Position numbers and translations under genes: made by a program. Shown piece after piece: positions 26,028-34,187 of a DNA stretch of 64,000 bases; the stretch's first letter is position 1, and the number at the start of each line of letters is the position of its first letter. The DNA lies in the NCBI GenBank assembly GCA_965267775.1, contig OZ254140.1, positions 992,001-1,056,000 of the forward strand, read 5' to 3'. The notes beneath the pieces were generated by a model. That model saw only the letters and a program-made list of their open reading frames with translations. It did no database searches and was not told where the DNA came from. Source of the DNA: Planktophila sp965267775. Its GTDB lineage: Bacteria; Actinomycetota; Actinomycetes; Nanopelagicales; Nanopelagicaceae.

Positions 26028-27326
26028 CTACGCGCTTTTCTCCTCAGAGGCCTTATCGCGACGTGATGAGCGCTTTGGCAAATCGCCAGTGCGCTCTACC
26101 AAGGTCGCTGGCGCATTGGACTCGATGCAATCCTTTTCGATAATCACCTTTGCGATATCTGTGCGGCTTGGTACTTCATACATGACGCCGAGAAGTACTG
26201 ACTCCATGATCGCACGAAGGCCACGAGCACCAGTGCCGCGTGAAAGTGCGAGTTCTGCAACGGCATCAAGTGCCTCTGCTGAGAATTCAAGTTCGACATC
26301 GTCAAGGCTAAAGAGCTTCTGATACTGCTTCACAAGAGCGTTCTTAGGCTCAGTAAGGATCTGCATGAGTGCAGGCTTATCAAGATTTTCAACGCTAGTG
26401 ATAACGGGAAGGCGTCCAATGAATTCTGGAATCATTCCAAACTTCAAAAGATCTTCAGGCATTACATCGGCGAAGATATCTTTACGATTCTTCTGTTCTT
26501 GAGTGACGAGATCTGCATGAAAACCTACACCGGCTGAACCGCTGCGCGCTTCAACAATCTTGTCGAGACCAGCGAATGCGCCACCGACGATAAAGAGAAC
26601 ATTTGTTGTATCAATTTGAATGAACTCTTGGTGAGGGTGCTTGCGTCCACCCTGTGGTGGAACAGATGCGACAGTTCCTTCAAGAATCTTGAGGAGCGCC
26701 TGCTGAACACCTTCACCTGAAACATCGCGAGTAATCGATGGGTTCTCTGCCTTGCGAGCGACCTTATCAATCTCATCGATGTAGATGATTCCGGTCTCTG
26801 CCTTCTTCACATCATAATCTGCAGCTTGAAGAAGCTTGAGAAGAATGTTCTCTACATCTTCACCTACATAGCCTGCTTCAGTAAGTGCTGTCGCATCTGC
26901 AATTGCAAATGGAACGTTGAGCATGCGAGCAAGAGTCTGCGCCATCAATGTCTTACCGCAACCTGTTGGGCCAAGGAGGAGGATGTTCGACTTTGCGAGT
27001 TCGATTCCATCTTCGCCACGTGACTCGCCAGATTGAACGCGCTTGTAATGGTTGTAGACGGCAACAGAGAGAGACTTCTTTGCGCGATCTTGCCCAATGA
27101 CATATTGATCAAGGAATTCAAAGATTGATTGAGGCTTTGGAAGTTCTGAAAGGCCGAGTGTGTTCGCTTCAGAAAGTTCTTCAACGATGATCTCGTTACA
27201 GAGGTCGATGCACTCGTCACAGATATAGACACCTGGACCTGCAATGAGCTTCTTAACCTGCTTCTGAGTCTTGCCGCAGAAGGAGCACTTCAAGAGGTCG
27301 TTAGCCTCGCCGATTTTCGTGGACAT
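26028..27326 (-). CDS. clpX: ATP-dependent Clp protease ATPase subunit ClpX
   Basis: AAA+ unfoldase that feeds substrates to ClpP1P2, 432 residues. The N-terminal zinc-binding domain uses C14, C17, C36 and C39 (CSFCGKT and CDECIDLC). Walker A is LLGPTGCGKTLMAQTLA (about 115), Walker B IIYIDEIDKVARK, and the pore and IGF-type loop regions follow. The basic C-terminal end (RRDKASEEKSA) is variable. A TATATT lies 7 nt before the ATG. It is separated from clpP1-clpP2 by an MFS gene. Confidence 0.97.
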   Translation of the reverse strand: MSTKIGEANDLLKCSFCGKTQKQVKKLIAGPGVYICDECIDLCNEIIVEELSEANTLGLSELPKPQSIFEFLDQYVIGQDRAKKSLSVAVYNHYKRVQSGESRGEDGIELAKSNILLLGPTGCGKTLMAQTLARMLNVPFAIADATALTEAGYVGEDVENILLKLLQAADYDVKKAETGIIYIDEIDKVARKAENPSITRDVSGEGVQQALLKILEGTVASVPPQGGRKHPHQEFIQIDTTNVLFIVGGAFAGLDKIVEARSGSAGVGFHADLVTQEQKNRKDIFADVMPEDLLKFGMIPEFIGRLPVITSVENLDKPALMQILTEPKNALVKQYQKLFSLDDVELEFSAEALDAVAELALSRGTGARGLRAIMESVLLGVMYEVPSRTDIAKVIIEKDCIESNAPATLVERTGDLPKRSSRRDKASEEKSA

Positions 27327-27333
27327 GGGCGTA

Positions 27334-27339
27334 AATATA
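27334..27339 (-). promoter_or_regulatory. -10 element of clpX, leaderless
   Basis: Minus-strand TATATT, 7 nt before ATG 27326; no Shine-Dalgarno is visible upstream of the start. Confidence 0.45.
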
Positions 27340-27398
27340 GTTTTCGCAGCGACTTTATGTGGGCTGAATTACGCCTGACTTTGTTCGCCCTAAGTGAA

Positions 27399-28655
27399 TT
27401 AACTTTGCGTTGATTCAGTTTCTGGCTGTGCTCGACCTGGATTGCGCATTTCGGCGACACCGGGAACAAGAAGTACGAGATAACAAATAAGAACGTGGAA
27501 AACAATCGCCGAGATGAGGAACGTGCGCTCTCCCATCAACAAAATTACTGGCCCTACCAAAGCCATTCCAATCGGCATCAGTCCACCAGAGCCGACCATG
27601 TCGATACTAAAAACACGCCCCTGCATATCCTGCGGAACTTCGCGCTGCACAGCGGTAACCCAATATGCCTCCCACCCTCCGATGGAGAGGCCGGCGATGA
27701 AGTAGCCAGCGATCACAACGGTCTCATTGATAGGGAATGCAAGTACGAGCGGTGCAACTGCAAATAGCGCCCAGAGCCAGATAGCAACAAATCCTGGTCG
27801 CTTTGGCTTCATCTTGATCGCAATAATCGCGCTGATCATTCCGCCCAAACTAAATGCAGCAGCTGAGATGGCGAAGACTGAGTTGGTGTGGAATTCACGG
27901 CGAGTAATGACTGGAAGCAGAACAGTCTCTGCTGCAACGATCACCATCAATTGGAAAGATGCCATCGCAATTGATGCTGCAATCCATTTAATTTCCCAGA
28001 CCAATTTAAATCCTTCTTTAAGTTCAAAGAGGAAGGTTGGCTTATCTTCAAGAATCTCTTGGCGTGGTGGTTCGTCAATTGTCAGAATCATCGATGTTGC
28101 AATTAAGAATGCTGCGCCGATCAGCGCAAAGGTCCAATCTGCACCTAGAAATGCAATCGCTAATCCGCCAAGGCCAGGACCCACGATTGTGCCGACCTTT
28201 GCGACGATTCCCTTTGCAACATTTCCAGCTGGGAGCAGGTGATCAGGAAGCAGGCTTGGCACAATTGCAGAACCTGCAGGTGCACCAAAGGAATCTCCAA
28301 GACCCATAAGGAATACAAGTAAGCCAATTGCCCACAACGGTAAATCATTTGCTGAAACGATGAGAAGAACTACACAGATCATCGCGCGGAAAGTATCTGC
28401 ACCAATCATGATCCATTTACGAGGCAGGCGATCGGCCCAGACACCACCAATCAACATGAAGATCGTTCCAGCGGCGACTCGCGCAGCAAGGATTAATCCG
28501 AGAGCAGAAGCGCTCCCGCCTTTATCAAGAACAGTGACGGCAAGGGCGATCGGAAAGGCTGAGGCACCTAAGACAAAGATCGCGCCAGAGATAAAGAAGT
28601 TTCGATAACCCTTGTAAGAAAAGAGAGAACCGGGTGCGAAATATTTCTTGAGCAT
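27399..28655 (-). CDS. MFS transporter (EntS-like, 12 TM)
   Basis: Twelve-helix major facilitator, 418 residues, resembling the MFS_3/enterobactin-exporter-like group. Loop 2-3 motif A is visible as GGVWADRLPRKWIMIGAD, and the second half carries AGYFIAGLSIGGWEAYWVTAVQREVPQDMQGRVFSID, typical of that group. Substrate unknown. It sits between clpX and clpP2 on the same strand; I recall a transporter at the equivalent place in M. tuberculosis, though in the opposite orientation. AAAGGA lies about 9 nt before the ATG. Confidence 0.85.
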   Translation of the reverse strand: MLKKYFAPGSLFSYKGYRNFFISGAIFVLGASAFPIALAVTVLDKGGSASALGLILAARVAAGTIFMLIGGVWADRLPRKWIMIGADTFRAMICVVLLIVSANDLPLWAIGLLVFLMGLGDSFGAPAGSAIVPSLLPDHLLPAGNVAKGIVAKVGTIVGPGLGGLAIAFLGADWTFALIGAAFLIATSMILTIDEPPRQEILEDKPTFLFELKEGFKLVWEIKWIAASIAMASFQLMVIVAAETVLLPVITRREFHTNSVFAISAAAFSLGGMISAIIAIKMKPKRPGFVAIWLWALFAVAPLVLAFPINETVVIAGYFIAGLSIGGWEAYWVTAVQREVPQDMQGRVFSIDMVGSGGLMPIGMALVGPVILLMGERTFLISAIVFHVLICYLVLLVPGVAEMRNPGRAQPETESTQS

Positions 28656-28685
28656 CGCACCCGGTCCTTTCTATCTAATATCTGA

Positions 28686-29312
28686 TTACGCGGAAGGCTT
28701 GGCCTTTCGTGAAGCCATAACCTTATCGATAATTCCGTACTCAACTGCCTCTGCAGCGGTAAGAATCTTGTCGCGTTCGATATCTTTTTCAATCTCTTCG
28801 ACAGTCTTATTTGAGTGATTGGCCAACATTGTTTCGAGAAGGCCGCGCATACGCATTACTTCACGTGCCTGAATTTCAATATCAGATGCCTGTCCCCCAC
28901 CCTCTGATGAAGGCTGGTGAATGAGGATACGTGAGTGCTCGAGGCCGTAACGCTTTCCCTTTGTTCCACCCGCAAGGATGATTGCTGCAGCAGATGCCGC
29001 CTGACCCAAGCAGATAGTCTGAATATCAGGGCGAACGAATTGCATCGTGTCATAGATCGCCGTGAGCGCTGTAAATGATCCGCCAGGTGAGTTGATGTAG
29101 ATCGAAATATCGCGATCTGGATCCATTGACTCAAGTGTCAGAAGCTGTGCCATGACATCGTTTGCAACAGTGTCATCGATTGCTTGACCTAAGAAGATGA
29201 TGCGCTCTTCGAAGAGCTTTGTATATGGATCGTGGCGCTTATATCCATTTGCTGTCTTCTCATCGAATTGTGGAAGTACGTAGCGAGCTTGGAAATCTGA
29301 GATGTGGTTCAT
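28686..29312 (-). CDS. clpP2: Clp protease proteolytic subunit 2
   Basis: Serine peptidase of the ClpP1P2 tetradecamer, 208 residues. Triad: S107 (GQAASAAA), H132 (ILIHQPSSEGG) and D181 (ERDKIL). It starts one base inside the clpP1 stop (TAATG), so production of the two subunits is coupled, fitting the obligate hetero-complex known in Actinobacteria. It contains the handle-domain Gly-rich loop SSEGGGQASDIEIQAREV. Confidence 0.96.
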   Translation of the reverse strand: MNHISDFQARYVLPQFDEKTANGYKRHDPYTKLFEERIIFLGQAIDDTVANDVMAQLLTLESMDPDRDISIYINSPGGSFTALTAIYDTMQFVRPDIQTICLGQAASAAAIILAGGTKGKRYGLEHSRILIHQPSSEGGGQASDIEIQAREVMRMRGLLETMLANHSNKTVEEIEKDIERDKILTAAEAVEYGIIDKVMASRKAKPSA

Positions 29313-29986
29313 TACTTCTTACCTCCAGAAATCTGTCCATCGCTTGTTGCAATGTGATCGATAAAGCCGTAATCGAGTGCATCCTTTGCATTGAACCAAT
29401 TGTCGCGATCTGAATCGATAAGAATCTTTTCAAGTGGCTGACCTGTGTGCTTTGCATTGAGTTCGGAGAGTGTCTGCTTTGTGATTGCCATCTGCTCTGC
29501 CTGGATACGAATATCAGTTGCTGTTCCACCGATTCCACCGAGTGGCTGGTGCATCAAGATGCGTGCATGTGGCGTTGCGTAACGCTTGCCCTTTGTTCCA
29601 GCTGTAAGGAGGAATTGACCCATTGATGCAGCCATTCCCATTGCAACTGTTGCAACATCGTTCTTGATGTAATTCATAGTGTCGTAAATCGCCATACCTG
29701 CATAGACAGATCCACCTGGTGAGTTGATGTAGAGGTAGATGTCCTTCTCTGAATCTTCTGCAGAGAGAAGAAGGAGCTGCGCGCAGATCTGGTTTGCCAT
29801 CTCATCGCGGACCTCGCCTGCCAAGAAGACAATTCGCTCGCGGAGAAGGCGGCTATAAATCTGATCGCCTAGGCCAAGTGGTGTCTCAGCTGCTGATCTG
29901 TTCTGTGGGTTAAATAAATCCACGGTACTTCCTTCCGACTCTTGCACACCCGAAAAGGTGCGCTCTTCAGATTGCCTGAATTGCAT
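29312..29986 (-). CDS. clpP1: Clp protease proteolytic subunit 1
   Basis: Partner subunit of ClpP2, 224 residues. Triad: S121 (GMAASMGQF), H146 (ILMHQPLGG) and D195 (SDRDNWF). The N-terminal about 35 residues (Ser/Glu-rich) are probably a propeptide that is processed. The ATG at 29986 lacks a strong Shine-Dalgarno but has TAAGGT 6 nt upstream. I looked for a ClgR-type operator upstream and did not find a convincing one. Confidence 0.96.
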   Translation of the reverse strand: MQFRQSEERTFSGVQESEGSTVDLFNPQNRSAAETPLGLGDQIYSRLLRERIVFLAGEVRDEMANQICAQLLLLSAEDSEKDIYLYINSPGGSVYAGMAIYDTMNYIKNDVATVAMGMAASMGQFLLTAGTKGKRYATPHARILMHQPLGGIGGTATDIRIQAEQMAITKQTLSELNAKHTGQPLEKILIDSDRDNWFNAKDALDYGFIDHIATSDGQISGGKK

Positions 29987-29992
29987 GTAGTG

Positions 29993-29998
29993 ACCTTA
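29993..29998 (-). promoter_or_regulatory. -10 element of clpP1-clpP2, leaderless
   Basis: Minus-strand TAAGGT, 6 nt before ATG 29986, in the 89-bp gap downstream of tig. The AAGG in it could also serve as a weak Shine-Dalgarno, so this case is ambiguous. Confidence 0.4.
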
Positions 29999-30075
29999 AC
30001 AATGGCAGGGCGAAAATGCTTCCCAAATTATGAGGATTAGGGCGGAATTCGCCCCTGTTCGCTATTGGCTAAAGA

Positions 30076-31371
30076 TTATTCAGCAGAAGCTGGCGCTGCT
30101 GGGTTCTGAAGAGGACGAAGCTCTTCAAGTTCAATCTTTGTGCCGGCCTTATCGACTACTGCGATGCGACCAAGTACAGATGCAAGAGCCTTCGCACGAG
30201 TTACCTCTGCGACGACCTGTGTGATCTGTCCAGCCTTCTGGAGCTCCTGAGCAAACTGCTCTGGACCCATTCCGTAGCGCTGTGACATGCGGACGAGGTA
30301 GTCAGTGAGTTCAACCTCAGTGATCTGAACATCTTCTGCCTTCACGATTGAATCAAGGAGGAACTCAGACTTAATACCGTCACGAACTTCCTTATCAACC
30401 TCTGCACGGTGAACAGCATCTTCGAGACGGCCTTCGCCCTCGAGGTGGCTATTAACTTCTTCGAGAACCAAATCATCTGGAACTTCGATTGTAAGATCTG
30501 AAAGCAACTTCTCTACGAGGAGATCGCGTGCCTGCGCACCCTGCTCAAGCTTCTTGATACGTGCAAGGCGCTCTGTGAAATCTGCCTTGAGCTCTGCAAC
30601 TGTGTCGAACTCAGATGCAAGCTTTGCAAATGCATCATCAACAGCTGGAAGCTCGCGCTCCTTAACAACCTTGAGTGCAATCTCAACATCACCCTTCTCG
30701 TCATCCTTCTGACCAACGAGCTGAGTTGTAAATGTCTTTGTATCGCCAGCTGACATACCAACGAGAGCCTCGTCGAGACCATCGATCATGCGGTTTGAGC
30801 CAACTTCATATGAAATGTCATTTGCCTTGCCGCCATCAACTTCTTCACCATCGATGCGCGCTGTGAGATCAACAGTAACGAAGTCACCTGATTTAGTTGC
30901 GCGCTCAACAGTGTGAAGAGTTCCGAAGCGAGCGCGAAGCTCATCAATCTGCTCATCGAGATCTGCATCAGTAACTTCTGCGTTATCAACTGTGATGGTG
31001 ATCTTTGAGAAATCAGGAAGTGTTACTTCTGGGCGAACTGAAACTTCAACTGTGAAGTCGAGCTTCTCGTTATCTTTAAATTCTTTAATGTCTACAACTG
31101 GGCGACCAATAACAAGAAGTGTATGTTCGCGAGCTGCTTGACCGTAGAACTCTGGAAGAGCTGTGTTGATTGCTTCATCGAGAATTGCTGGACGACCAAC
31201 GCGCTGCTCAACCATTGCTGCAGGAACTTTTCCTTTACGGAAACCTGGAACGTTGATCTGAGATGCAAGCTTCTTATATGCATCTGCGATGTAAGGGCTG
31301 AGTTCTTCGAATGCAACCTCTACTGAAATCTTTACACGTGTTGGTGAAAGTGTCTCGACGTTGCTCTTCAC
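30076..31371 (-). CDS. tig: Trigger factor
   Basis: Ribosome-bound chaperone and peptidyl-prolyl isomerase, 431 residues. The N-terminal ribosome-binding domain contains the signature loop GFRKGKVP (near residue 42), followed by the FKBP-type PPIase domain (about 160-245) and the helical C-terminal chaperone arms. Start GTG 31371 with CAGGAG 7 nt upstream, so this gene has a conventional leader. It precedes clpP1-clpP2-clpX, a conserved actinobacterial order. Confidence 0.96.
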   Translation of the reverse strand: MKSNVETLSPTRVKISVEVAFEELSPYIADAYKKLASQINVPGFRKGKVPAAMVEQRVGRPAILDEAINTALPEFYGQAAREHTLLVIGRPVVDIKEFKDNEKLDFTVEVSVRPEVTLPDFSKITITVDNAEVTDADLDEQIDELRARFGTLHTVERATKSGDFVTVDLTARIDGEEVDGGKANDISYEVGSNRMIDGLDEALVGMSAGDTKTFTTQLVGQKDDEKGDVEIALKVVKERELPAVDDAFAKLASEFDTVAELKADFTERLARIKKLEQGAQARDLLVEKLLSDLTIEVPDDLVLEEVNSHLEGEGRLEDAVHRAEVDKEVRDGIKSEFLLDSIVKAEDVQITEVELTDYLVRMSQRYGMGPEQFAQELQKAGQITQVVAEVTRAKALASVLGRIAVVDKAGTKIELEELRPLQNPAAPASAE

Positions 31372-31443
31372 AAATGACTCCTGTTGATTGAAGTTGATTT
31401 GAAGTTAGTTAGAAATTAAATAACTTCGAACTACAAGTAATAC

Positions 31444-31519
31444 TGGTCGGGGCGGGGAGATTCGAACTCCCGATCTCCTGCTCCCAAAGCAGGCGCGCTA
31501 GCCACTACGCTACGCCCCG
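31444..31519 (-). tRNA. tRNA-Pro(TGG)
   Basis: Full cloverleaf on the minus strand: acceptor CGGGGCG/CGCCCCG, D-arm, anticodon stem CCTGC/GCAGG around TTTGGGA with anticodon TGG (reads CCA), and T-loop TTCGAAT. Discriminator A and CCA are encoded. It lies just upstream of tig. Confidence 0.95.
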
Positions 31520-31591
31520 AAGGCGCAGGGGGAAGTCTAAGGCAAATTTTCACCTTTCCTTACCGACCATGTACGCTAACGCCCACACCCC

Positions 31592-31665
31592 GCGGGTGTA
31601 GCTCAATGGTAGAGTTCCAGCCTTCCAAGCTGGCTGTGCCGGTTCGATCCCGGTCACCCGCTCCA
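31592..31665 (+). tRNA. tRNA-Gly(TCC)
   Basis: Full cloverleaf: acceptor GCGGGTG/CACCCGC, anticodon stem CCAGC/GCTGG around CTTCCAA with anticodon TCC (reads GGA), T-loop TTCGATC, discriminator T, CCA encoded. It is divergent from tRNA-Pro and only 8 bp from the 3' end of the collagen-like gene. Confidence 0.95.
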
Positions 31666-31673
31666 GTACTTAT

Positions 31674-32639
31674 TTACGCGTGAATTCTGGCGCTTTGGAC
31701 GGCAATTGCAGTAAAACTCCCGCTTATTTTCAATGGCCCATTCACTTCTGTGGTTCTGCCAGCGGTAATCAAAATCGTTATGCCGTAGGACACATCTATG
31801 GAATTTCCGTCCAGAACCACCTCGGCTTCGATTGAGTTCTCGAAGTAAGCGCTCCCATTCCGATACGAGGCACCGTTTACTAGAGAATAACTTGTTTGCA
31901 CGACGGCACCACTTATAGAGCTCGTAACGCTCAGCGATAAGGGCAGAAACGAATTTGTGCCGTCGTTAGGTAAGTATGTATTGATGTGAATTTTTACAAC
32001 ATAATTCTTTTTAGATTCGAATATATTTAACTGAACATATTCGCTAGTACCAATTCCTCCTCTGAGATCGTTGAAAACTAGTTGTCCGTAAATAACTTCC
32101 GAACTTCCTGAAGTTCCCGTCTCACCTTTTGCTCCCGTTGCACCTGCGGGACCCATTGGACCTGCGGGTCCTTGTGCGCCATTTGCTCCACTTGCACCGG
32201 CAGAGCCCGAAACTCCAGGAACACCAGCTGCACCAGTAGCACCTGGCAAACCTTGTTCACCCTTCTCGCCTTGCGGTCCAACTGGACCTATCGCTCCTTG
32301 AATTCCTTGTGGTCCAACAACTGTATTCACATTCGATGCTGAAACTGTTTTCCCATCTGAACCATTTCGCCCATCGTTTCCAGAAGGACCAGTTGGCCCT
32401 TGAATACTTTGTGGTGCTGGCCATTTTCCTTTTCTCTTTGGTCCATAGATCAACAAGCTACGTGTATCGATATAAAAATCTCCATCAATACCGATCGAAC
32501 TTTTCGGCGCCCCTCTTCCATTTAAAATCGTATTAACAAGGGCCGATGTAGATCTCCCGGCAGCTTCTGCAGTGATTTGCATTGGTGAGAAGGTGGCGAG
32601 AATCAGAACGCCCGCTCCTAAGTTCCTGACTACGCGCAT
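31674..32639 (-). CDS. Secreted collagen-like protein
   Basis: Exported 321-residue protein. The N-terminal signal sequence (LGAGVLILATFSPMQITAEA) is followed by the leader common to bacterial collagen-like proteins (GIDGDFYIDT...LIYGPKRKGKWP, about 48-75). Gly-X-Y repeats follow in two blocks (about 79-95 and 107-180; for example GPAGPMGPAGATGAKGETG) with a short interruption between them. The C-terminal beta-rich globular domain (about 182-321) I do not recognise; it could be a trimerisation head. Probable surface filament or adhesin. Start ATG 32639 lacks a clear Shine-Dalgarno, and a GC-rich hairpin (32660-32673) stands just upstream. It sits between tRNA-Gly and rpiB in a place where related genomes vary, so recent gain is possible. 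Confidence 0.85.
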   Translation of the reverse strand: MRVVRNLGAGVLILATFSPMQITAEAAGRSTSALVNTILNGRGAPKSSIGIDGDFYIDTRSLLIYGPKRKGKWPAPQSIQGPTGPSGNDGRNGSDGKTVSASNVNTVVGPQGIQGAIGPVGPQGEKGEQGLPGATGAAGVPGVSGSAGASGANGAQGPAGPMGPAGATGAKGETGTSGSSEVIYGQLVFNDLRGGIGTSEYVQLNIFESKKNYVVKIHINTYLPNDGTNSFLPLSLSVTSSISGAVVQTSYSLVNGASYRNGSAYFENSIEAEVVLDGNSIDVSYGITILITAGRTTEVNGPLKISGSFTAIAVQSARIHA

Positions 32640-32659
32640 AAGGTCATTGCTCGCTCTCC

Positions 32660-32720
32660 CCCGCCGAGGCGGGCTTTTATTGAGGAGAAGTCTGAAAGTT
32701 CAGGATTACTCTGAGTAATC
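32660..32720. promoter_or_regulatory. Hairpin and palindrome upstream of the collagen-like gene
   Basis: Two structured elements: CCCGC-CGAG-GCGGG followed by CTTTT in plus orientation (32660-32678), which resembles a small terminator although no plus-strand gene precedes it; and a perfect 8-bp palindrome GATTACTC-T-GAGTAATC (32704-32720), which could be an operator. Role unknown. Confidence 0.4.
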
Positions 32721-32740
32721 AGGCCTCCCCCTAGCCCCGC

Positions 32741-32798
32741 TCACAGAAAGGGCGAAGTTGACGCTCAGTAGTTCACAGAAAGAGCAGAGGGATTCACA
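32741..32798 (+). repeat. Phased TTCACA-type direct repeats
   Basis: TCACAGAAAG occurs at 32741-32750 and 32773-32782, and a shorter TTCACA at 32793-32798. The offsets of about 32 and 21 bp are near three and two helical turns. They lie in the 258-bp divergent region between the collagen-like gene and the secreted repeat protein. Candidate activator half-sites. Confidence 0.35.
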
Positions 32799-32897
32799 AG
32801 CTGCCCTCAGGTTCTACCGCTACCTTTCTGAGCATCAGGGTGTTAATTACACCTAAGTCAGCAACACGGGGCTGACATGACGCAAGGGACAGGAGAC

Positions 32898-33629
32898 ATG
32901 AAAATGTCATCAAAGAAGAAGGTAGTTGCAATCGCAATTACAACAGTTGCTTTAACAGCTGGATCTTTCGGCGTTGCAACTGCAGCATCAAAGTCAACAA
33001 AGGTCACACGCACTTCAGTATCAACTGTTGCTGGCCAAGCAATCTCAGGAAAGCTCGGTCGTGGTCAAGAACTTGCAACACTTCTCTCAGGACTTGTTAC
33101 TAAGGGAACAATCACGCAGGCACAGGCCGATGCAATCATTGCAGCTGTCACAGCGGCAGAGAGCGCACACGATGCACAACGCCCACCAATGGGTGGCAAG
33201 GGCGGTCCTCTTGATGAGCACCTCACAGTTATTGCATCAACGCTAGGTGTCGATACGACAACTGTTCTCACTCGCCTCAAGGCTGGTGATTCACTTGCAA
33301 CAATCGCAGGTGCAAAGAAGGATACTTTGATCGCAGCGCTCGTTGCTGATGAGACAAAGCAGATTGATGCAGCAGTTACAGCTGGAAAGCTCACTGCAGC
33401 TCAAGCAACTTCAATGAAGGCAAATCTCGTTGCTCACGTTACTGAAATTGTGAATGCAACTCACCCAGTTGGCGCACCAAATGGTGGCCCAAAGGGTGGC
33501 GATGATCGCGGAGGTCGTGGCGAGAATGGTGGCCGTGGACACGGTGGACCTTTGGGTGGCGGAATGATGGGTGGAGCTGCTCCAACTATCCCAACACCAA
33601 CAACCACAACTTCATCTTCGAAGGCTTAA
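32898..33629 (+). CDS. Secreted repeat protein with Gly-rich tail
   Basis: Exported protein of 243 residues, function unknown. Signal peptide KKKVVAIAITTVALTAGSFGVATAAS. The middle part carries two helical repeat units (LVTKGTITQAQADAIIAAV and AVTAGKLTAAQATSMKANL) of the x-G-x-[IL]-T-x-x-Q-A type, with a GDSLATIAGAKKDTLIAAL segment between them. This pattern is common in exported actinobacterial proteins. The tail (about 195-243) is Gly/Asp/Arg-rich, then Pro/Thr/Ser-rich. The start chosen is ATG 32898, five bases after AGGAG; the ATG at 32877 lacks a ribosome site. It ends at a strong terminator. Confidence 0.82.
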   Translation: MKMSSKKKVVAIAITTVALTAGSFGVATAASKSTKVTRTSVSTVAGQAISGKLGRGQELATLLSGLVTKGTITQAQADAIIAAVTAAESAHDAQRPPMGGKGGPLDEHLTVIASTLGVDTTTVLTRLKAGDSLATIAGAKKDTLIAALVADETKQIDAAVTAGKLTAAQATSMKANLVAHVTEIVNATHPVGAPNGGPKGGDDRGGRGENGGRGHGGPLGGGMMGGAAPTIPTPTTTTSSSKA

Positions 33630-33661
33630 GAACTAACTTCATTTAGTTCCTCCAATGGGTA

Positions 33662-33700
33662 GAAAACCCGCCAAGTGATCCATTCGCTTGGCGGGTTTTC
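33662..33700. terminator. Intrinsic terminator after the secreted repeat gene
   Basis: Perfect 14-bp stem GAAAACCCGCCAAG/CTTGGCGGGTTTTC; the stem can extend inward to a 5-nt loop. It is A-rich on one side and T-rich on the other, so it works best for the plus strand. Confidence 0.88.
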
Positions 33701-33734
33701 GTTTGCCTCAAGCTCCTGCGTGATTTAATTGCGC

Positions 33735-34187
33735 ATGCGCATTCATATCGGTAGCGACCATGCTGGGCTTGAGTTTAAGAATGAACTTATCCAGCACCTC
33801 GTCGCAGGTGGCCACGATGTGACAGACCACGGGCCATATGAATTTGATGCCCTCGATGATTATCCAGATTTCTGTATTCCAACCGCTGAAGCAGTCTCAA
33901 AGGATGCAGCCTCCCTAGGAATCGTTCTCGGTGGTTCTGGAAATGGCGAACAGATAGCTGCCAATAAAGTGAACGGCATTCGTGCAGCGCTTGTCTGGAG
34001 CATCGAGACGGCAAAGCTTGCACGAGAACATAACAATGCCAATGTAATTTCAGTTGGCCAGCGCCTGCATACAGCGCAAGAGGTAAAAGACTTTATCGAT
34101 ACCTTTATTGCAACGCCTTATCCAGGAGATGAGCGCCATGCGCGACGAATTGCAAAGATTGCTAGCTTTGAAGAGAAGTGTTGCTAG
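33735..34187 (+). CDS. rpiB: Ribose-5-phosphate isomerase B
   Basis: Interconverts ribose-5-phosphate and ribulose-5-phosphate in the pentose phosphate pathway, 150 residues. Conserved blocks are GSDHAGLEFK (residues 6-15) and GGSGNGEQIAANKVNGIRAA. The Glu in GNGEQIAANK matches the catalytic base of the actinobacterial type, which replaces the usual Cys. The start chosen is ATG 33735; the TTG two codons earlier is unlikely. There is no Shine-Dalgarno, and TTTAAT lies 5 nt upstream, so perhaps leaderless. It is convergent with trmB with zero bases between stop codons. Confidence 0.95.
   Translation: MRIHIGSDHAGLEFKNELIQHLVAGGHDVTDHGPYEFDALDDYPDFCIPTAEAVSKDAASLGIVLGGSGNGEQIAANKVNGIRAALVWSIETAKLAREHNNANVISVGQRLHTAQEVKDFIDTFIATPYPGDERHARRIAKIASFEEKCC

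Noticed and set aside
30000..30020. ClgR operator upstream of clpP1
   Set aside because: GGCGAAAATGC-like sequence lacks the CGC-N5-GCG dyad of known ClgR sites.
32660..32678. Terminator for an upstream plus-strand gene
   Set aside because: No plus-strand gene lies between tRNA-Gly (ending 31665) and this hairpin, and the loop is only 4 nt. Kept as a structured element only.
33729..33734. TTG start for rpiB two codons upstream of ATG 33735
   Set aside because: No ribosome site, and it overlaps the likely -10 hexamer TTTAAT; family alignment starts at the MRIHIGSDHAG methionine.
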